NCBI RefSeq assembly: GCF_002234675.1
Contig: NC_019872.2
Span: 8,324,950 to 8,388,949, forward strand
Reading direction: 5' to 3'
Length of the DNA stretch: 64,000 bases
DNA from: Oryzias latipes
Taxonomy: Eukaryota; Chordata; Actinopteri; Beloniformes; Adrianichthyidae
The translations under genes were made by a program, and so were the position numbers. Position 1 is the stretch's first letter. Each line of letters starts with the position of its first letter. Below the pieces are notes generated by a model, which searched no databases, was not told the DNA's origin, and was given only the letters and a program-made list of their open reading frames with translations. Positions 50,101 through 60,556 of the stretch are shown here, piece after piece.

Positions 50101-53100
50101 GCGGCTTGAGACTCCGGCTGTCAGGCCTTTCACGTCGTCCATCAGCTCTATGTCACAGCCTGGGGGAGGAGATAAGGAAAGAACGGAAATTAGAGGAAGA
50201 CAAGGGAAACATGGAGGGAAAACGGTCAAAAAAAAAGTTCTCAACAAGCAGTAAACCTGGCTCAGAGAAGGCATCACTCATGTCGTCATCCTTGTCTGCC
50301 TCATAGTCTTCGTCCTCCTCTTCCTCCTCCTCATCGTTCTCAGACAGCTCGTGCTCACTGCCAAAACCCTCATCATGGTCTTCGTCGTCCAACTCCAGCC
50401 CATCCCCTTCATCTTCCTCTCCCTCGTCCTCGTCCCCCTCATCCTCATCCTCCTCCAGTTGGGAGTGGCTTCTGCCTGTAAGTCCACTGCGGGTCAAGAA
50501 CAGAGAATAATTGTGCTCCTCCTCTTTGCCCTGCTCAGGGTCTGCGACCCCGAGAACGCCGCTTTCGCTGCTGGCTCCTGCCACATCCTCCAGGCTGGTC
50601 GGCCCGGAGTTGCTGCTCTTCAGAGCCTGATTTGCTTCTACTAGCTGAGGCAGTGAGGCAGGGCATCCTCCTGGGATCTCCCTCTTCACAACGCCCTCCG
50701 TTTTCTTCTCAAAGCCTGCCATGCTTGGAGAGCTGCTGGCTGTTGCAGCAGGAAGTCCAACCAAAGTGGAAGTGGAAGCTTTCTCCTCCTCAGGTTGGCA
50801 GTGGGCTAGAGGCGGGTCTGACCCCTTGAAATCTGTCTGGGAAGGCAACTCAGCTGGAGCTCTGTAAACAGAACTCACTCGTACTTTAGCCTTCCGGACA
50901 AAGTCAATGCCGAGAGAACCCGGGGCGGCCATCTTTGTCCCTCTCCCCACAGACTTGCTTTGAGTCTGGCTGTGGTCCTGGGTGAGACTAAGATAGTTCT
51001 GGGCCTTTGCCATAGTCTCTGTGCAGGAAGGAACAGGCCTGGTTGCCTTTTGGGAGCCTTCAGGAAAGTCTGGAGGACGGCTGTAAGAAGGACGGGAAGA
51101 GGCGCTTGGGGAAGGCCACATAGAACCGAATCCCTGGTTAGGAACCAGGAGCCTCTTACTGTGAGAGGGGAGTTGGGGGGTTTGAGCTTGTGGGGCAGGC
51201 AGGTTTAGGTCTATGGGCGGGTAGAGAGTCTCACAGACAGGCAGGGAATCCTCACTGTTGAGCTGAGCCAACGTTGGCGTTCGGCTAACCACTTCCTCAT
51301 CCTGGTACGGACTGGAGAAGTCATCCAGTCCGAGGAAATCCACCTCTTTGGTTCCCCAGATGTCACAGCTGGCCAGCCGTGTGTATCTACCAAAGACAGA
51401 ATAATACAGCAGAAGCAAAAGTTAAAAGGAGTTTTCAAGCCACAAATGAAAAACTAAAGCTTTAAACGTTTTTTGTCACAAAAATAAAGTTGTCTTCATT
51501 TAAAGCTTAAACTGTTTGGACTACATCCAAATAAACAGGCCTTCGAAATTTTAGAGTGAGCTAGACAAAAAAAAAAGTTCCCTTTTATCACAATAACAGA
51601 TGTTTTTGGAATACATAAATAGAGATCTAAAGTACCGGTATACGGAAATATTTTTCCGCTTTCATACGTTTTTCCAGGGGAACAGTCTTGACACAACACG
51701 CTAGTTTGTAAGCCAAAAACGAACCAGAACGTTTTGTGAAGTGTTTTTATATCTGAACAAATACAGTGATCCCTTGCTATATCACGGTTTACTTTTCACG
51801 GTTTTGCTACTTCACGGATTTGGATTGTGCATTGTGTTCTGCATTCTGATTGGCTAAAAAGTCACTCAGCGAGTAGCTCAAGAATGGGACCCTTTGATGA
51901 GCCGTTCATTACAGTTCTCCAACATAATCGATGGTGGCATGTCGGTGTATAAGGATCTTTAGCAAAGAAGAAAAAAGAGCGACAACAACTGCCTATCAAT
52001 ATGTTCCTCTCCCGAACAAACACACCTGCAGCTGCACCGCGGGCTTCAAAAGGAAAAAACGCTGCAGAGGATGCAGCGGCTCAGTATGAAGAGCAGTGAA
52101 AAAGAAGACCGGTGTCACTATCTGTCCCACTGTACTTTTTTATTTTTTTCATAATCATTTTAAATTTTCCTCCGTTTAATCCACTCGGGTCGCGGTGGGC
52201 GGGGTAATCTCCGCAATTTAAAGCCTTCTGTTCTTATCGATGATTGAAATTATTATTTGACAGCACACTACAGAAGTTATTTGTTGAAAAACGTTTCTAA
52301 AGTACTTTTATTTGTTAAAAAAACAATTGATTTAGCCTGTAAAATGGTTTGTTCTTTCTTTTCAATGTATAATAGTGAATTTCATTGTATAATAATTGTA
52401 AAAAAATAAAGGTTTCTACTTCACGGGTTTTGCTTATCACGGGTTCTATTTGGAACGTAACCCCCGCGATAATCAAGGGATCACTGTATTCAATTTTGAA
52501 TGGAAATGGGAAAAAACAAAATTTTATGAAATAAGACAGGGAAACTGTTAAGCAAAATTATTTGAATTCAGAATTTTGCCAGTGATATTTAGCAAGTATT
52601 AGCTTCAGACACATCAGTTTATTTTTGGAATAAACCTACATCTAACTACACAGCTTTCTTCCCTAAAATGAGGTCATTATAAATCTACAGCACAAGGTGG
52701 AGACTCAAGTATGCGTCAACGTTCTATTATGACTTACCAATGATTTTTTAAGCATATAAAATTAGATGTAACGGCTATATTTGGCTAACTGAACTTCTTA
52801 TCTGTTGCTGCTTAAACTTGACACAAAACGTATTAAGTACCTGGTGAGATCTTCCCAGTACGAGTCCCACTGTTCAAACGCTGAGCTGCTGCAGACGGTC
52901 TCACAGTCTCCCAGACCCATGAACTGATCGACACCTCCTTCCACCTCCTTGCCTCCGTCCCCTAACCCCACAATGCTGTCCCCGCAGGGACTCTGCCGGT
53001 GGGTCATGTCTCTGTCCTGCAGAGAGAAGAAGGAAGCACTTTTAGCAAAGAAGAGTCCAAAGAGGTTTAGATTTTTGCAATAATACCTCTTGTTCGTGGT

Positions 53101-56100
53101 CTTAAAGACATTTATAATCAAAGACTCAGAAATGATTACAGTCACAAGCACATTCCCAGAAAAACAACAAAATTATGCAAAGACAGACAGTTTTTTGTTT
53201 GGTACTACTTTTGATAAAAGTAAAAGAATTGAAATATAAATAATTTAAACTGTTTGCAATAATTTTAAACATCCTAAAAAAACATCCTACAAGGGTGCCA
53301 CTTCTTGGGTTAAAATTCAACGTTTATATAAAAACGATGTCTATCCTGGGAAAGAGACTAAGACAGACCTGAATGAGTGGCTCTGAACACCACCACCTTG
53401 CTAATATATTACAACAGAATAAAAGAATCCCGTGCTGTACTGACTCATGATTGTGCAGCCTGCATCAGACAGAAGATCAAGGAGGAAACCTGGAGCTGAT
53501 GGCAAAAGGGGATTTTTTATGCCTGCATTGAAGTTCAACAAACCTACAACTGATATCACAGGAAATTTCTCATATAACATAGAGAAAAGCAGGTAAGCAT
53601 CTCCTCAAGGAGTCAGGAGAACGCTCTTGAAAACAATCAAACTTCCTGTAAATACTCAGATCTACTGACCTGTGTAAGAGCTTCACTCAAGAGAAGGATG
53701 AAAAACACACTCATGATACAAACTACAGAGTTTCATGGTACTTTTTCAAAAATAATTTCAGAAAAAAACTGTTTAAAGCAGGTATCTGAGAAAAATGGTT
53801 TGAAATCCAGAATAATATTTATAAAACTGGGACTGTTTCAGTTTATCCCAACATTAAAAAATTTAGTACTTTTAACAAATTCTTACACCCAAACCAGGTA
53901 AAGCAGGTGAAAACCCATTTGTTTGATTTTAGTTCAGTGATGAACACTTTAGCGTTGTAGTTCTTTATGTGTAAGCCTAAAGAAAATGGAAATGACACAA
54001 CAGCAGCTGGGAAAGTCGCAGATTTCACAAAAGAACTTGGAAAAAACATGAAAAGAATAGATAAACAAAAGCTAAAGCCTGACAACAGTGCATCAGAAAA
54101 AAAACGTTAAGATTGTACAAACTCTCAGATCAAGTCTCTTCAGGAGATTCTTTTGGTTTACATGCTGGAGGTACAACTACAAAAAATTAACTTTTATAAC
54201 GTCTTTGTTTATTAAAAAGCATTTCCGATCCGTACATCTAGTATTTTACTTACTTAGACCAAAATGTTTACTGTCTTGCTTTATGAAAGCAGTGCATCCC
54301 TCAAATGTTCAAAACTGGAAGGAGCACTCACAGGATGCTCACTAAGCCCTCACTTTATGGTTTCTTCAGAAGAGCGATTGTGGGCGTGTGCATGGGGCTA
54401 CTCACCAGCTCATACATGAAATCTGGGTCAGAGCTGGTTGCCAGCAGCTCAGTACTGGTCAAAGCCTGGTCAGCAAAGGAGTAGTTCTGAAAGGCGTCCC
54501 CAAAGGGAGGCTCCATCCCACTGACGCTGGGCTGCATTACAAAAGAGAAGGAAAAACATTCAAAAACAAAATGAGCATCTGCAGCACCTCTGGCATAATA
54601 TAAGAGCAACCTTGATGAGGAGGCTTGGCGTTTATATTAGCTTTGGTGATTTTTGTTTTCTTCACTGCCTCTCAACAGGACACGCTAAGCTCCTCCTTCC
54701 ATCTTAATGCTAAAGCAAAGTAAAACATCATGACTTTTAGATGCATGGAAAGAAAAAACAGCTTTATTTCACTCAAAGAAACTACAAACTAAACTTAAAA
54801 AATGATGTTTAGTGTCCATGGTAAAGCATTATCAGGCCCAGAATTAATAAACAAAGGACATTCCAATTCAAAAACTCAATTGGTTTAATCAGATCCATTG
54901 ACACGGAGGAATCAAGCGACTTCTAATGCAGTCTCCAATTCCAATCATTTGTTAAACAAAGCAGGTTTTCTGTGAAGAGCTCAGTGACTTTTAGGATGCA
55001 ACCTTTACAGCAACACAGAAAATTCCATCTCTGCTGGATTGTCAACTGAGTTTCGGCAGTTTCTGCCACAACTCAGCCAAGAAGACAAAGAAAAAGAGCA
55101 CTTCAAGTTAAACAGCTGAGCCAACAACAGCTAAGCATCACTGTCCACGCAAATCCTCAGCTCTGTTCATTCTCCAGCTAAAAAGTCACCAAACTTCCAC
55201 TGGCAGTGTGAATGTGTGTGTGAATGGGACTGTGACTGTAAAGCGATTTGGGCATTCGAGGAAGGCAGAAAAGCGCTATGTAAGTATACGCCATTAACCA
55301 TTACCATTTAACTCACCCAACATCAGTGATTGGGCTTCTAAAAATTCCTAGAAATGGTCCCAAACTCACACAGAAAAGCAGAAAAGTCTGGGTTTCAATG
55401 CAACTTCACTGAAATCAATGTTTGTATAACTTTTTTACATAGAATTATTATTATAAGATCTACTGGTTCACACAAACTCATAAATAGAACTAACCACAGA
55501 AAAAGGAAAAAGCAGAAAAGCTAACGAACCAATTTGGGCGAATCTCAAAAAGTTCTTAAACTGACTGATGTAAAGTTTTTAAAAGCAGAAATTTAAAAAT
55601 AAACAAGCCTAAGTTGAGGTTTTTGAGGTGAACAGATTGGATTAGGATATAAAAAAAAACTTAATACAGACTTGCTGAGAAATGTCATACTGTTCATTTC
55701 ATTGGTGTGTGTGACTCAGCGATCAGGATGCTGTTCCTGCTAGGCTGGCTGTTTGTATTTAGGGAAAAATAAAAGTAAAACTGGAAAAAATAAACTAAAT
55801 GCAATTGTATGGCAAAAGAAAAAGGTAAGATTCAAATTCAAATCCAATTACTAGCATAATATTTGTTTTAAATAACAGAATCATATTTTCTGGTAGCTTA
55901 CAGCCCCTCACACCCCCAACCTAACCTTACAGGTGCAACAAAAATGGCGAGCAGTACTGGAGCCATCGAGCCACCCAGTTAGGAGCCAGATGTACAAAGA
56001 TGTACATGGATCTAGTCGTTTACAAGGGAATGCATCAGAATGGAGCGGAGCAGAGAGCTTGTGACCTGCCGATTCTATTTTCTACATAACAAAGAAGTAC

Positions 56101-58051
56101 TTTCAATCGGCATTTGTTTTGAATTTTAAAAATACCGTATTTTCCGGACTATAAGTCGCTGCGGATTATAAGTCGCACCAGCCCATAAATGCATTATAAA
56201 GTAGAAAAAAACAGATAAGGACTATATGTCGCATTTTGACGGGAAATTTATTTGACAAAATCTGAGACCAAGATAGAATAACTTGCACAACCTCATATGA
56301 CACAATCATAGCAGACTGTTTATCTCATAATTTCACAGTAATTCTTTCTCAAACTTATTTATTTATTCTTTTCATGAAGCATCATTGGCCAACTAATACT
56401 CTGTTTTCATCCTGTATTTGTAGAAACAGTTGTCATTTTTATTGCATTTCTGAATCTATGAAATCATTGGAAAATAGAATATTATGTTGTTAGCCTTCAA
56501 GATCTTACTGTAAAAAAAGTTTGCTGATTCTCTGAGTCACTTAACCTACTCTTAACACTTAACATACCTCATACATCAAATTGACCCAGGAACATCATCT
56601 CTGTTCCTCACAAATGAACATAACAGGAGGGTTAACAATGTATTTATTTCAATTTATTTCTAATATAAGTCGCTGCGGAGTATAAGTCGCACCCCTTGCC
56701 AAACTATGAAAAAAAGGGCGACTTATAGTCCGGAAAATACGTTACTCGGACGTACAAATTTCAGCTAAATATTCTTAAAGTCTGTCCTCTATCATCAGAT
56801 AAAAGCCACAAAAACATGTTAAAAAAGCCAAAAACACAATTTTCATTGAAGTGGGTCTTTAAAAAAAAGGGATGTAGATGTAGTTGTTGTTATGTAAAAC
56901 CCTAAAAAATTAGTAAACAGCAACATTTAATTTAAATCAGAAATTTAAAAAATAATATATTCAGCACTGTGCTGTTCAAATCCATCAGTTCATCAAATTC
57001 AAATTAAAAAAAAAATCCAATCATTGGCCCACTCAGAGTTTTGCACCAGCAACTGCTGGGAGGCAGATTTCTAGATTTCCAGTCACTTACTTCCTTAGGT
57101 CTTTTAAGCAAAGATTGGGATTTCAGGACGGCAAATAAACACCATTCTGATGACTCTAAATGAAAATACAACTTAAAAGAAACCTTTTTCCTCCTTTACT
57201 GATTACATTACTATGTTGGTAAAAACCCAGGTTGAGGAAATTTCAGTCAAAATAAACTTTCTCTTTAAAGTGAGTTACATAAACAGAAGTAGGAAATTCG
57301 GAAAAAGGAGCTGAACGTTTTGTCTAATAAATCCGAATTCTACAATCACCTCCTTAAAAAAACATGCTGTTTCAATAAACAGACAAACACGGAAGCACCA
57401 AAAATAGACACAAGATGAAGACGATAAAAGTCCAGCTGTTGGCAAACACATCCTGTGCTGCGAAGAGAGGCACCAACACCATCAGTGATAAAAGTCTAAT
57501 GATTCATACTCCCCATGCAGCAGAGATCACAACAGGAATCTATGCTCATTAAAATAAAGATAACCAGAACATATAATCCAAATAGTCCTTCTGTTGACAC
57601 AAAACTTTATTGTTCAATCTGACTTGACACATAGAAATCTGAAAGATTTTTGCATTAGATTCATAACAACTTAAAACATTTTGGTGCAACTAAACACATA
57701 TTTATCAAACGGTGGATAATTGATAATAATAGCTAAAGGATCTTACATTTTTACATTTAAAAATATATAAGATCTGTAATAATGTGAATCAGTTTTTATT
57801 TTCCTGTTGAGCAGCATTTGTGCTTTCAATTAAGCAGGTTGTAAAATGTGGATTTGTTTTACTTTAATTAAATTGTTTTGAATCAAGACCTTATTTTGAA
57901 TTAAAGTGCTGCCTCTCTAAATATCAGAAATGAAAATATACAATACTTTCACAAGTACAGCCTTGCGTGGATCTGGCTGCTGCACGCCGGCTTTCATTTT
58001 CTTGTGTGTGAACTTAAATGGTTTGTTTTATACAAAGCTTACCTGAGGCAT
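47181..58051 (-). CDS. crebrf: CREB3 regulatory factor (Luman recruitment factor)
   Basis: CREBRF is a nuclear bZIP-like regulator that recruits CREB3/Luman to foci, promotes its loss and affects glucocorticoid and nutrient-stress responses. Coding exons: 58043-58051, 54406-54531, 52841-53016, 50257-51386, 49962-50159, 49115-49304, 48954-49027, 47487-47606, 47181-47299. They join in frame to 713 residues (human 639). The N-terminus [17 protein letters not shown], then [20 protein letters not shown] and [12 protein letters not shown], match human closely. The large fourth exon is longer and more diverged than human. It ends with an acidic run (about 418-475) containing [16 protein letters not shown]. 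The next exon carries [20 protein letters not shown]. The bZIP-like basic region is at 602-617 (NKLASRACR at 605-613), followed by [13 protein letters not shown] and a short leucine/isoleucine helix. The C-terminus is [17 protein letters not shown]. Confidence 0.96.
48028..48953 (-). other. Part of the crebrf intron before the last two exons
   Basis: The intron spans 47,607-48,953. Only short non-coding AT-rich sequence is seen, with a tandem 'ttaggacact' doublet near 48,070-48,090. Confidence 0.5.
51764..52486. mobile_element. Tigger/pogo-like MITE inside a crebrf intron
   Basis: The left end is TA-CAGTGATCCCTTGCTATATC and the right end is GATAATCAAGGGATCACTG-TA: a terminal inverted repeat of about 17 bp with few mismatches, starting CAGT and flanked by TA. 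These are hallmarks of pogo/Tigger-type Tc1-mariner elements. Subterminal 'cacggttt' and 'cacgggtt' repeats also mirror each other. At 723 bp it has no intact transposase frame, so it is non-autonomous. Confidence 0.8.
53017..54405 (-). other. crebrf intron between coding exons 2 and 3
   Basis: AT-rich intronic sequence of 1.4 kb. No repeat family or additional exon recognised. Confidence 0.55.
55195..55315 (+). repeat. Retroelement 3' tail fragment
   Basis: 'gtgaatgggactgtgactgt', 'aaagcgatttgggcattcga' and 'aaaagcgctatgtaagtata' form the widespread teleost retroelement tail that folds back through GCGCT/AGCGC. Only the tail is present. Confidence 0.6.
55900..56863 (-). mobile_element. TTAA/AGACCCACTC family copy split by a second element
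   Basis: The left part ('caacaaaaatggcgagcagt', 'gcatcagaatggagcggagc') and the right part ('aaaaacacaattttcattga' then 'agtgggtctttaaa') align to the reverse complement of the copy at 59,977. The homologous stretch is interrupted by about 607 bp belonging to another element. The left terminal repeat is missing. Confidence 0.7.
56135..56742. mobile_element. 'CCGTATTTTCCGG' TIR element, nested
   Basis: The left end CGTATTTTCCGGACTATAAG and the right end CTTATAGTCCGGAAAATACG are perfect inverted repeats over at least 20 bp, extending into GTCGC. Inside, a second pair of ATAAGTCGC motifs repeats the end structure. It is about 607 bp without a coding frame, so non-autonomous. It has high internal symmetry and looks younger than the relative at 22,570. 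Confidence 0.85.
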
Positions 58052-58291
58052 TGCCAGACAAAGCTTAGAGCTCCAGCTTCGAGAACCTCTGGGTCTACTG
58101 TCCAGTCCCAGTGGTGTGAGGTTATGGGATCAACACAGGGAGTTACTGCTGAGGAGGGCCGGGCGACCACAGAGCGCTTGCCAATGCAGTCTGCTCGGCT
58201 GGAGGGACGGGGGAGAGGGAGAGGGCGATTAAGGTGGCCCAACCTGGTCTGGTCTCTTGTGGACTGGTGTAGCTCTCTGTATGCTTCAGAC
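58043..58291 (-). other. crebrf: crebrf exon with 5' UTR and the start codon
   Basis: In the minus sense a strong pyrimidine tract ending in TTTTTGCAG precedes 58,291, and the exon ends ATGCCTCAG followed by GTAAG. It therefore supplies Met-Pro-Gln and about 240 nt of 5' UTR. The join to the next exon gives MPQPSVSGM, matching the human N-terminus as I recall it. An acceptor before it implies at least one more 5' non-coding exon further right. An ATG at 58,242 opens a 67-codon frame that overlaps the start in another frame and may act as an upstream ORF. Confidence 0.85.
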
Positions 58292-59976
58292 CTGCAAAAA
58301 GAAAAGAAAAAAAAGAGAGAAAATAGATGTAAAACAAAAAAATATTAAAGAATAAAAATAAGGTGCCTATTTTAACCACATTGGTTTGTGACGTTCAAAT
58401 GGAGCTTCAGGACAGTATCGTTCAGTTTACAGGTTTGCAAGAAAAACAGGAAGAAGAACGTTATCTGATGGGGTGTTATAAAATGCAAAACATCTGAAAC
58501 TAATACAATCTGTAACACCATAGACTGCTATATCGACTAGTTAAATATCTGGAAATTATTTGTTGACAAGTTTTCTTATGACGTCAGGAGAAAATGTAAA
58601 TAAAGTGATGATCATATTCAGACTTGTGTACAAGTCTAGCTGGCAACAGTAGCATGCATGTTGCTTATCAGAACCATTTGGAACCGATTGGTTCCAAGTG
58701 ACTGAAGCATCCCAATGTCCCATTTTGCACCATTTACTTTAGTTATTAACATTAAAAACATGGACAAATGAATACAATTTTTTTATGCATGTTAATTAAT
58801 TAATTGAAATGGCATTCCAAAGAAAGATTTTTGCTTCTTTTTTGTATTTCTGTATATTAAATCTTTTTTTTTTTTAAATCTGTTCATTCTACAATTTGAA
58901 ACTATTTTTGTGGTTAACACTATTTTACGTCCCTGAACATGAAGCTTTTTGCAGCTCAAACAACATCCAGTCTTATCTTTCTAAGGAAACCAACACCTGA
59001 TATCATTTGTTGTTCCTGTTGGCCTTGTGGTCTCCTGCAAACTGAGGAATCAGTTATTTCATTTATTAGACAAAACATTTTAACTCCAATATATTATTGA
59101 TGCATACTATATTTTCATTTACCATAAATTAAACTATTCAATCCTTTGGACGATCTCGAGCTTTAAATTCTATATTTTTTCCTATCTTAATTTGTTACAC
59201 TAAGAGGCTTCCAGAATTTCTTAGTGCCTTCTGCTTATAAGACATGGATTATTCAATTATAAGTGAATTGCTTGATTAAAAAGGTGAACAGCCCAACAAA
59301 CCCATTTTTTACAATCACTTCTATTCCTCTGTTATTAAAATGTGGAGGAAAAAAAAATTATCCTGTTTTCACCATAAATACCTGATTTTCTGTTATCATT
59401 TTTAAGCAACAAAGCTGCTGTTTTTTGTATTTTAGCATCTAAAGTCCCCATCGACTGAAAACATCAGTTCCAAAGCCACTCAGTGCACTGTAGCATGCAG
59501 ATGTGGTCAAGATGACTTGCTGGTGTTCAAACGGAGAAACAAGAAGATGAAGAATGACTCCGAGTAATGCAGGATAACAGAGGCAACCTGTTTTTCATGT
59601 TTGAATTCCAAGTATTTTTATTACCTACATAGAAATATGTGGGAAAAAGAAGAAGAATTGTCTGGGGAAAAACCTTGTAGGTGCTAAAGCTCAGAGAAGA
59701 ACGATTGTGCGGACTCATGATAACAGAGAGGCAACATTTAGAGGGAAGAAACTTCATTATTACAGGGCATTTTTCAGCTTCTAACCTTTTCAGGTTTTCT
59801 TTCTGGTATTCTTTAAAACCATTTCCTGCTACGTGTCTTTCAGATCTGCACTGATCGTCTTTGAATGCACTGCAGACCACGTTAAAGCGGAAAAACATTG
59901 CCTGGTCAGAAAATTCCTGTGGCAAACAACATAAAAAGGAATCTGTTATTTCTCATTTTGACAATATATGTCTTAG
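58292..59976. other. Probable first intron of crebrf
   Basis: AT-rich non-coding DNA. A 133-codon minus-strand open frame at 59,527-59,925 has no recognisable motif or splice context and is not called as a gene. Confidence 0.5.
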
Positions 59977-60556
59977 TTTAAAGACCCACTCCAATGAAAA
60001 TTGTGTTTTTAACATGTTTTTGTGAACTTTTGTTTTGATGATGGTGGATATAGATAAAGAAAATTAAGCTTAGAACTGCATCTCTGGGTATTTCTTTATT
60101 CGAAACATGGTGAATCAGGAGCAAATGAAATATTGTTGTTTAAAAAAATAAACAGGCTTCCAGCTCCGCTCCAATCTGATACAATCGCTTGTAGACAACT
60201 ACATTTCGTGTCTGTCTTTGGTTTTCCTTGTCTGAGCTGGTATCTGGCTCAATACTGTACGGCTGGATAGCTCAGATATTGCTCATGCTTTTTGTTCAAC
60301 CACCGCAAATATTAGGTTGGGGTTTCTAAGGGGTTTTCGTCTAGCAGGAGATCATGTAAACAGATGGATGACAGAAAGGGGGATTCCAACCTACAAATTG
60401 GAGGTGATCTTCTAATGAACTCCTGCTGTGCAGAATAACTGTCCTAAAAAACACCAGTTTTTTTTAAATATTGGCTAAAAACTGCATTGTCATGTTCAAA
60501 AGACCACTGGGAACGCTTTTACAATTGATCAAAAGATGATCAGACTGGGTCTTTAA
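59977..60556 (+). mobile_element. Most complete TTAA/AGACCCACTC TIR element
   Basis: The left end is TTTAAAGACCCACTCC and the right end is GACTGGGTCTTTAA, with TTAA flanking both sides. The inverted repeat AGACCCA(C/G)(T) is imperfect on the right. The 580-bp interior aligns with the three other copies in this window. No transposase frame exists, so it is a non-autonomous element. TTAA targets point to piggyBac or Kolobok; the AG start suits Kolobok better. Confidence 0.8.

Larger units (their letters stand above)
54532..58042 (-). other. First coding intron of crebrf with repeat insertions
   Basis: A 3.5-kb intron between the three-codon start exon and the second coding exon. The acceptor follows a good pyrimidine tract (ttttccttctcttttgtaatgcag in minus sense). 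It contains the SINE-like tail at 55,195, the nested elements at 55,900-56,863 and otherwise AT-rich sequence. Confidence 0.7.

Noticed and set aside
54406-54609. Starting crebrf at the ATG at 54,537 or further upstream in the same frame
   Set aside because: That ATG is part of the intron acceptor (aatgcag). The human-like MPQ comes from the exon at 58,043.
59527-59925. A 132-residue minus-strand open frame upstream of crebrf
   Set aside because: No motif, no codon bias and no plausible splice borders; it lies in AT-rich DNA next to a transposon.
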